The notes under the pieces were generated by a model. It saw only the letters and a list, made by a program, of their open reading frames with translations, was not told the origin of the DNA and did no database searches. The translations under genes and the position numbers were made by a program. Below, one piece after another: positions 58,983 through 64,000 of a stretch of DNA of 64,000 bases. The stretch spans positions 310,001 through 374,000 of the forward strand of contig NZ_AUIO01000001.1 in the NCBI RefSeq assembly GCF_000423745.1, in the 5' to 3' direction. Every line of letters starts with the position of its first letter. Positions within the stretch are counted from its first letter, which is position 1. This stretch comes from Streptococcus plurextorum DSM 22810. Its GTDB lineage: Bacteria > Bacillota > Bacilli > Lactobacillales > Streptococcaceae.

Positions 58983-60947
58983 TTACCTTTCCACAATTTT
59001 GTAGTAGGTGCGGCTGGTCAATTTATAGATAGCAAAGTAGATGAGAGCAACCGCTAAAGTTGTCCCTGCTGCCACTATATAAATCAAATAATTGTCTTGT
59101 ACCCCAAAGAGAAAGAGCATTTTTTTCAGCATCGGAATAGCCACCGTATAGTGGAGCACTGCAACAGCTAGTGGCATAAAGAAAACAAGGAGAGTCTGTG
59201 AGGCAATGGTCTTTTTAACCGCTTCTTTGGCCATACCTACCTCTTGAAGAATCTTGTAAGATTTTTTATCTTCCTGACCTTCTGAATACTGTTTGTAATA
59301 AATGATAAGAGCAGCACCTAGAAGAAAACTGATCCCTAACAAGACACCTGTAAAGAGCATTCCTCCAAAGATTTTATAACTATCATCAAAATAAGCCTGC
59401 TTGGTCGATACCCATCCGAGGTAGTTGCCATCGGCATCATGGAGTGCCACATTATTATCAAGACCTAGTGCCTTCATCTCTTTGTCCGTTAAATCAAGGT
59501 AAATGGTGTGTTTGGTTGGAGCAAATGTGATTTGCTCTTTGACGAGTTCCTGAAACTCAGAAACAATAGTGTCTGCTATTTGCTCGCTCGCAACAACCAT
59601 GACCGCACCGTTATAAGTCTCTTGGACATCTGGCATCTTTGCCTCAGTAAGGTTTTCAATCACTTGAAAGTAAGTTGAGTTTAGGGTAACGGTCTTGTAG
59701 TTGCTGTCACCTGTTTGGTTATAGAAAAGGACTTGGTTTTCTACAAGATTTGGAATATCATTGCCTAAGGCCCTAAAATCTTCTTGGCTAATCAGATACA
59801 CGTAACCCGTATCCACATCCGGCTGTAAGAGATCTTCAGCTGTTCCAACCAGATGCGAATCATCTGTCAGAGACATCGGAAGGATAAAGGTGGTGTAGGC
59901 AATCAGCTGCTTATCATCACCCAGCTTGTGATGAAGATAAGTTTCTGCTTGACTGGCTGCCTCTTTAAAGGCTGTCACATCCGTAGCAATGCGGGTATTC
60001 ATCAAGAAATTACGTTCCGCTTGCGCGTGCGTATTGACATATAAGGCGGTTGTCGTTCCAATTGAGACAAAAGCCATGACAGATAAGAGTGTGATGCTAG
60101 CAAGCCCAGCAGCGTGAGCCTTCATCCGAAAGATCATCTGACTAATGGTGATAAAATGTTTCGGCTGGTAATAATATGCGGTGTTGCTCCGTTTTTTCTT
60201 TAAATACCAAGCCATAAAACTAATGTAAAACAGATAAGTTCCTATGATGACTAAAACAACAGCACCAAAGAAATAGAGAATCAATTCTATAGCCTTTAAT
60301 TTTCCTGAAATAAGGGAAATGCCGTAACCTGTCCCTAAGCAAAGCAAACTAAGCAGAGCCAAAATAAGGTTTCCGCGAGGCTCTTTTTCCCCCTTCTCGC
60401 TACTTCTGAAAAGATCTAAAGGCGAGGTTTTTCTAATGAAGCGTAATCCATACACTTCCAAGATCAGAAAAATCACTCCAAAAAGTAAGGCATTAAGGAT
60501 AAAAGCTAGTGGCGATAAGGTCAAAAGTAACTGATCGTAATTCACGATATTAACAAAAACTAGATAAAGAAAATTGGCAAAAATTCCTGAAAAGACTGTC
60601 CCTAGTACGATTAAAAGCAGATAAACCATACCAAGCTCCAAAGTGGAAATCCAACCAATCTGAGCTTTATTCATCCCTAAAATATTGTAAAGACCAAATT
60701 CTTTTGTCCGTTGTTTGAGCAGAACATTATAACTATAAATCTCCATAACAATAGACATGATGGCTAACACCACAATCCCTAGCGGTAAAATATAAACCGC
60801 CTTTTTCATGTCTTCTGTCATAGGGCTAAACATAATCAGCATGATGGCATTGCTTAAACAGTAAAGGACAAAGCTAGCCAATAAAAATGGGGCATAGGCC
60901 TTCTTTGAAGCTCGGATATTATTCCAAGCTAATTTGAGGTAAAACAT
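58983..60947 (-). CDS. BceB-type ABC transporter permease
   Basis: A 654-residue FtsX/BceB-family permease with ten predicted membrane segments. A large extracellular domain lies between segments 7 and 8 (about 315-520), which in this family recognises the lipid II-peptide complex. It frees the target from the antimicrobial peptide rather than pumping the peptide out. It is similar in size and order to MbrB of S. mutans. It starts 2 bp after the ATPase stop with an AGGAGGTGAG Shine-Dalgarno, and a terminator follows. Confidence 0.9.
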   Translation of the reverse strand: MFYLKLAWNNIRASKKAYAPFLLASFVLYCLSNAIMLIMFSPMTEDMKKAVYILPLGIVVLAIMSIVMEIYSYNVLLKQRTKEFGLYNILGMNKAQIGWISTLELGMVYLLLIVLGTVFSGIFANFLYLVFVNIVNYDQLLLTLSPLAFILNALLFGVIFLILEVYGLRFIRKTSPLDLFRSSEKGEKEPRGNLILALLSLLCLGTGYGISLISGKLKAIELILYFFGAVVLVIIGTYLFYISFMAWYLKKKRSNTAYYYQPKHFITISQMIFRMKAHAAGLASITLLSVMAFVSIGTTTALYVNTHAQAERNFLMNTRIATDVTAFKEAASQAETYLHHKLGDDKQLIAYTTFILPMSLTDDSHLVGTAEDLLQPDVDTGYVYLISQEDFRALGNDIPNLVENQVLFYNQTGDSNYKTVTLNSTYFQVIENLTEAKMPDVQETYNGAVMVVASEQIADTIVSEFQELVKEQITFAPTKHTIYLDLTDKEMKALGLDNNVALHDADGNYLGWVSTKQAYFDDSYKIFGGMLFTGVLLGISFLLGAALIIYYKQYSEGQEDKKSYKILQEVGMAKEAVKKTIASQTLLVFFMPLAVAVLHYTVAIPMLKKMLFLFGVQDNYLIYIVAAGTTLAVALIYFAIYKLTSRTYYKIVER

Positions 60948-60949
60948 CC

Positions 60950-61702
60950 TTACTCACCTCCTAAAAGCGTCGACATGGCAATGGAAATTTCACGATTAAA
61001 GTCCGCTACAGACTTCTCCCCGCGATAGAGTTGGTGGAAAATGCGCCCATCCTTAATAAACAGCACGCGCTTAGCATGACTCGCTGCATTTGCAGAATGC
61101 GTAACCATCAGAAGGGTCTGTCCGGTCTGATTGATATCTTCAAAAAGTCGCAATAACTCTTCTGAATTTTTATAATCTAGAGCTGCTGTCGGCTCATCAG
61201 CTAATAAAAGCTGAGGATGCGTGATTAAAGCACGAGCAATGGCTACACGTTGCTTTTGCCCCCCTGATAACTCAAAAGGACGCTTGTTAAGGAGATTATC
61301 TATTTTTAAACGCTTAGCTAATCCCTTGAGACGATTTTCCATCTCTGAATGAGATTGGCGCTCCAAGACCAAAGGTAAGAAGATATTATCTTTTATCGAC
61401 AAGGTATCTAGAAGGTTAAAGTCTTGAAAAACAAAGCCTAGGTTTTTCAAACGATACTCTGCCAACTTACTCTCTTTAATTTGAGTGATCGCTTCTCCAT
61501 TAAGGATGACTTCTCCTTTTGTCGGTTTATCAAGAGTCGCAAGAATATTCAAGAGGGTCGTTTTCCCCGAGCCTGACTCTCCCATAATCGCGATAAATTC
61601 TCCCTTTTCAACTTTAAAATCCACATCCTGAAGAGCCTTTGTTTCTTCTTTTGAAAAGCGCGTACGGTAAACTTTCTCTAAGTGTTTAATTTGTAAAAAC
61701 AT
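60950..61702 (-). CDS. BceA-type ABC transporter ATPase
   Basis: A 250-residue ATPase, starting at the ATG at 61702 with GAGGAA upstream. A longer frame from TTG at 61819 is not supported by family length. Walker A is GESGSGKT (41-48), the signature LSGGQKQR lies near 140-147, and Walker B is LLLADEPTAALD. It forms the peptide-resistance transporter with the adjacent permease and heads that pair. A 283-bp gap separates it from a tiny membrane ORF with a BceR-like operator upstream. Confidence 0.92.
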   Translation of the reverse strand: MFLQIKHLEKVYRTRFSKEETKALQDVDFKVEKGEFIAIMGESGSGKTTLLNILATLDKPTKGEVILNGEAITQIKESKLAEYRLKNLGFVFQDFNLLDTLSIKDNIFLPLVLERQSHSEMENRLKGLAKRLKIDNLLNKRPFELSGGQKQRVAIARALITHPQLLLADEPTAALDYKNSEELLRLFEDINQTGQTLLMVTHSANAASHAKRVLFIKDGRIFHQLYRGEKSVADFNREISIAMSTLLGGE

Positions 61703-61985
61703 GTCATTATTCCTCTTTTTGTTTTGATTTTTGATAAATGTGTTTAACGATAGCTGATTCAATGGCAGTAAAATTCTTATCGCAATGGCATAAGTTTCAT
61801 CAGTGACATGACTTGCCAAACAGCTAACCTCTTATTTTCTCAAGCTACTTTTACTACTATAGCAGATATTTACCACTTTTGATTCCCCAAAATAAATAGG
61901 GGCTTAGTTCTACCCGAAGCAGAAGCATCTGCCCGTCTCCTATTTTATCACTAAAAATAGACGGCATCGCATGACCAACTATTGC
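61703..61985 (-). other. Spacer between the micro-ORF and the ABC ATPase gene
   Basis: This 283-bp stretch has no recognisable gene. It contains GC-poor sequence, an in-frame but unlikely TTG extension of the ATPase (61819), and no clear terminator, so transcription from the micro-ORF promoter could continue into the ATPase gene. Confidence 0.45.
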
Positions 61986-62081
61986 CTAGTCAATTTTTCT
62001 CTTAAAACCTGCCGCACAAAGCGATATCCCTATCAGACTCAAAATCATGATTCCATAACCTAAAATGCCCAGTTTACGCAT
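61986..62081 (-). CDS. Micro-ORF: 31-residue single-pass membrane peptide
   Basis: ATG at 62081 with a GAGGGG Shine-Dalgarno and TAG at 61986. The peptide starts MRKLGILGYG, is hydrophobic through residue 24 and ends FKRKID, so it is a one-helix membrane peptide with basic ends. A -10 TACAAT lies at 62112-62117 and a BceR-type operator lies about 45 bp further upstream. I know no family. It may belong to the transporter regulon or be an unannotated small protein. Confidence 0.55.
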   Translation of the reverse strand: MRKLGILGYGIMILSLIGISLCAAGFKRKID

Positions 62082-62111
62082 CTAAACCCCTCGCTTTCTT
62101 TTGATAGTATT

Positions 62112-62117
62112 ATTGTA
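62112..62117 (-). promoter_or_regulatory. -10 element upstream of the micro-ORF
   Basis: TACAAT on the minus strand. No good -35 lies at 17 bp, as expected for an activator-dependent promoter. The TTACA half-sites at 62141 and 62162 lie upstream. Confidence 0.5.
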
Positions 62118-62140
62118 CCGAAAAAAACGAAGTGCTAATC

Positions 62141-62176
62141 TTACAGTTTCTCCTCCAAACCTTACAAATTTGTAAG
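62141..62176. promoter_or_regulatory. BceR-type operator (TTACA-N4-TGTAA) with an extra half-site
   Basis: A perfect 16-bp palindrome CTTACAAATTTGTAAG lies at 62161-62176; inside it TTACA-AATT-TGTAA fits the BceR consensus TNACA-N4-TGTAA. A further TTACA at 62141-62145 lies 21 bp away, two helical turns. It is well placed to activate the promoter of the micro-ORF and transporter. Confidence 0.65.
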
Positions 62177-62184
62177 CTAATGCT

Positions 62185-62212
62185 AAAAAACACCTCGTTG
62201 CCCAACGAGATG
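62185..62212 (-). terminator. Terminator of the CHAP hydrolase gene
   Basis: CATCTCGTT pairs with AACGAGGTG across a 3-4-nt loop, followed by TTTTTT on the minus strand, 17 bp after the stop codon. Confidence 0.85.
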
Positions 62213-62228
62213 CTGCTACTGGCTTATT

Positions 62229-63545
62229 TTAATTCACTGCAACATAGCGCCTAATGCCTGAATAAGAAATATAGGAGAGCCATTGTTTCCCTTCTGCGAC
62301 AAAGATGCTATCGTAATAAACCGACTGCCCTGCACCATACACTGCTATACTTTGGCTACTCATGCTAGGAGCATTTCGCACTGCAGACGCCTGAGTAAAG
62401 GTAAAACGCCCGCTAGCTGGTAAAGTCTGTTTTGAGGTCTCAGAGATCTTAATCGTCTTAGCTCCTCCTTCAACAAAGTTTAAGTGCCCTGATAGCGATT
62501 GGTAATAGAGATGAATATGATAGAGACCGCGGTTATTCTGATGATTTGCAATACTTACGGTAACCTTGTAGCTACCGTCACTTTCTTTCCTAGCCAGATA
62601 CCAAGTCAAATCATCTTGACCATTGTGGTCTGACCAAATCGGAACCTGCACCGTATTCAAATCTGAGTACCTAACCCCTGATATCACAACATCAAATGTT
62701 CCCTGAGCATCATTCTGATTGGTAATCGCTAGATTTCCCGTCATATTAGGAGAGTGAGTTGCTGGCAAAGCTTCCACGGCTACATAACGCCGATGTCCGG
62801 AATAAGAAAGATAGGAAAGCCACCTATAGCCATTTTCTTCAACCACTTGATCGTAATAGACCGACTGACCGATACTATAGCGAGCCATTTCCGGGCTCGA
62901 CGGCTTCGGCTCATTTCGAACAATACCTGGTTGGGTAAAGGTATAATGTCCACGGCTGGCTAAATTAGTGGACAGATGGTTAGACTGACTAAAGGACGTG
63001 ACATCCCCTAAATCCTTAAAATGAATAAATCCACTGACCTGATTGGACTTAATGACCCGTTTGTTGTAGAGATGGGGGTAGGGATTGTGAAAGTTATACT
63101 CTTCAATCTCTACTGAATCTCCAAGAACAGCAGATACCCATGCCACATGGTTGTTGCTCCACCAAGCAACCGCCCCAACAGCTGGAATATGATTGACCAC
63201 ATACCCTTCATTTTTTGCTCTATTTCCCCATTCTTCTGCATTGCCATAAGCAGGTGGGAGCTCAAATCCATTCACACTGGATAAACGATGGGCGACAAAA
63301 GAGGTACATTCTCTATTCCACAATCTCCAAGGATCTACGACCGAATCTGCTCTTGCATACTTCAGATAATCAGGGTAATCATCTCCACGAGCATAAGAAA
63401 GAGTATCTGCACTGACGGTTGTAGGTGAAAATATACCATTATCATGGGTTGCTACCACTCCACCTATCAGACACATACCTAACATTAGCGAAGCTATTTT
63501 AAACGTCGATTTGCCAATCAAAACACCTGGCATCGTTTTTTGCAT
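62229..63545 (-). CDS. Secreted CHAP-domain peptidoglycan hydrolase with two SH3b domains and a Bsp-like repeat
   Basis: This 438-residue secreted protein has an N-terminal signal peptide (cleavage near VSA-DT, about 46), then a CHAP domain (about 55-170) with catalytic Cys80 (NRECTSFVAHR) and His133 (NNHVAWV). An SH3-like wall-binding domain (about 195-255, ending RRYVAV) and a GBS_Bsp-like repeat (about 265-365, GNLAITNQNDAQGTFDV) follow. A second SH3-like domain sits at the very end (about 378-438, again ending RRYVAV). The CHAP type cuts peptidoglycan as amidase or endopeptidase. It is monocistronic with an AAAGGAG Shine-Dalgarno. A role in cell separation is likely; a bacteriolytic role cannot be excluded. 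Confidence 0.85.
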   Translation of the reverse strand: MQKTMPGVLIGKSTFKIASLMLGMCLIGGVVATHDNGIFSPTTVSADTLSYARGDDYPDYLKYARADSVVDPWRLWNRECTSFVAHRLSSVNGFELPPAYGNAEEWGNRAKNEGYVVNHIPAVGAVAWWSNNHVAWVSAVLGDSVEIEEYNFHNPYPHLYNKRVIKSNQVSGFIHFKDLGDVTSFSQSNHLSTNLASRGHYTFTQPGIVRNEPKPSSPEMARYSIGQSVYYDQVVEENGYRWLSYLSYSGHRRYVAVEALPATHSPNMTGNLAITNQNDAQGTFDVVISGVRYSDLNTVQVPIWSDHNGQDDLTWYLARKESDGSYKVTVSIANHQNNRGLYHIHLYYQSLSGHLNFVEGGAKTIKISETSKQTLPASGRFTFTQASAVRNAPSMSSQSIAVYGAGQSVYYDSIFVAEGKQWLSYISYSGIRRYVAVN

Positions 63546-63600
63546 TCATTTCTCCTTTGATTAAAAACTTGCAGGCCTGTATCTAACTATTCGAAAATCA

Positions 63601-63628
63601 AAAAAATTCTCTAAAATCTTAGAGAATC
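63601..63628 (-). terminator. Terminator after the partial acetyltransferase gene
   Basis: ATTCTCTAA pairs with TTTAGAGAAT on the minus strand, ending in a T-run. It lies about 100 bp after the stop, beyond repeat copy D. Confidence 0.7.
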
Positions 63629-63725
63629 CTTTTGATACTTTTCTTAGGTGGTGTGGTGGTTGATGGGCTGCCTTTCATTTGCAGAGCTTTTCAACTCACT
63701 TAATATTTGTCTACTCTAAAAGGTA
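63601..63725 (+). repeat. Intergenic repeat, copy D (internally deleted)
   Basis: The two ends of the repeat are joined, with the middle missing. A 24-bp block at 63628-63651 matches copy A in 22 positions, GCAGAGCTTTTCA (63681-63693) matches copy B, and TTTGTCTAC (63707-63715) is the common end. It is flanked by the sequence TCTAAAA/TTTAGAGAAT on both sides. It lies between the CHAP gene and the acetyltransferase. Confidence 0.65.
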
Positions 63726-64000
63726 TTAGAGAATCACTTCCATCTGGGTATGGAGGGGCTTCATGCCTTGATTTTGGTAAAATCGCAGAGCTCCTAGATT
63801 GTCATTCCAGACGTTGAGTGTTAGGTTATAGCATCCTTCTTCTTTGGCATAGGCCAAGGAAAAGTCATAAAACTGTTGACCGATACCTTTTCCCCTCCCA
63901 GCTTCATCGACACACAAATCATCAATGAATAAGCTTTTAATCGGCTCTAGAACGGGGGAGGTGGTCACTTTTATTTCCAAGAAAAGATGACCTATGATAG
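63726..64000 (-). CDS. GNAT-family N-acetyltransferase, C-terminal part (runs off right edge)
   Basis: The frame is open from the window edge to the stop at 63726, giving at least 91 residues. I treat it as the 3' part of a longer gene, since an IIGHLFLEI segment upstream of the first possible start (TTG at 63980) continues the GNAT fold. IDDLCVDEAGRGKGIG carries the acetyl-CoA loop (RGKGIG) and ALRFYQNQGMKP is the usual C-terminal signature. The substrate is unknown. It is transcribed toward the CHAP gene, with repeat copy D and a terminator between. Confidence 0.85.
   Translation of the reverse strand, partial: IIGHLFLEIKVTTSPVLEPIKSLFIDDLCVDEAGRGKGIGQQFYDFSLAYAKEEGCYNLTLNVWNDNLGALRFYQNQGMKPLHTQMEVIL

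Noticed and set aside
61703..61819. 39-codon TTG-started extension of the ABC ATPase
   Set aside because: BceA/MbrA proteins are about 250 residues and the ATG at 61702 has a good Shine-Dalgarno; the extension shows no conserved motif.

Overview
The window looks like chromosome of a low-GC Gram-positive coccus of the genus Streptococcus. Evidence: a KxYKxGKxW-type serine-rich repeat (SRR) adhesin with its dedicated glycosyltransferases, RexAB (the streptococcal AddAB form), a glgBCDA block directly in front of an atpEBFHAGDC operon, DUF3042 and DUF805 proteins, an LPXTG collagen-like surface protein and a Bce/Mbr-type peptide-resistance module. I cannot fix the species. I saw no rRNA, tRNA, CRISPR array, phage or intact insertion sequence.

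Layout. 1-8130: part of an SRR adhesin glycosylation locus. The adhesin gene runs off the left edge on the minus strand. Three glycosyltransferases run divergently from it (GT2, Gtf3-like, and a DUF1792-GT2 fusion). GtfA and GtfB, which prime the glycosylation, converge on them. The accessory Sec genes (secA2, secY2, asp) are not in the window. 8385-10809: five small minus-strand genes. Two of them, an SDR and a DUF2829/Tad2-like protein, form a strikingly GC-rich patch. 10941-14241: cutC, nagB, a nitroreductase and queA. 14518-24758: a C39-like secreted protein, divIB-murG-murD, a beta-lactamase-fold hydrolase, sodA, holA, a DUF3042 protein and trhO. 24759-25808: a gene-poor stretch and a small secreted protein. 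25987-32971: rexA-rexB. 33327-38658: the collagen-like surface protein, a zinc metallopeptidase, and an unusual pair made of a Nudix-like membrane protein and a PP2C phosphatase. 38930-45419: the F1Fo ATP synthase operon. 45656-56677: ligA, a lipid kinase, pulA, then glgB-C-D-A. 56755-64000: a DUF805 protein, a two-component system with a BceAB-type transporter, a tiny membrane peptide behind a perfect BceR-type operator, a CHAP hydrolase and a partial acetyltransferase.

How the genes work together. GtfA/GtfB prime O-GlcNAc on the Ser repeats of the adhesin, and the plus-strand transferases would extend the glycan. PulA and GlgB-C-D-A make and trim glycogen. Their block has a promoter with a cre-like CcpA site and a leader terminator. 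The histidine kinase, response regulator and ABC transporter form one antimicrobial-peptide sensing and detoxification circuit.

A family of intergenic repeats (three long copies and one internally deleted copy) sits at gene 3' ends together with intrinsic terminators. This repeat family, the Bce-linked micro-ORF and the Nudix/PP2C pair are the least explained parts of the window.
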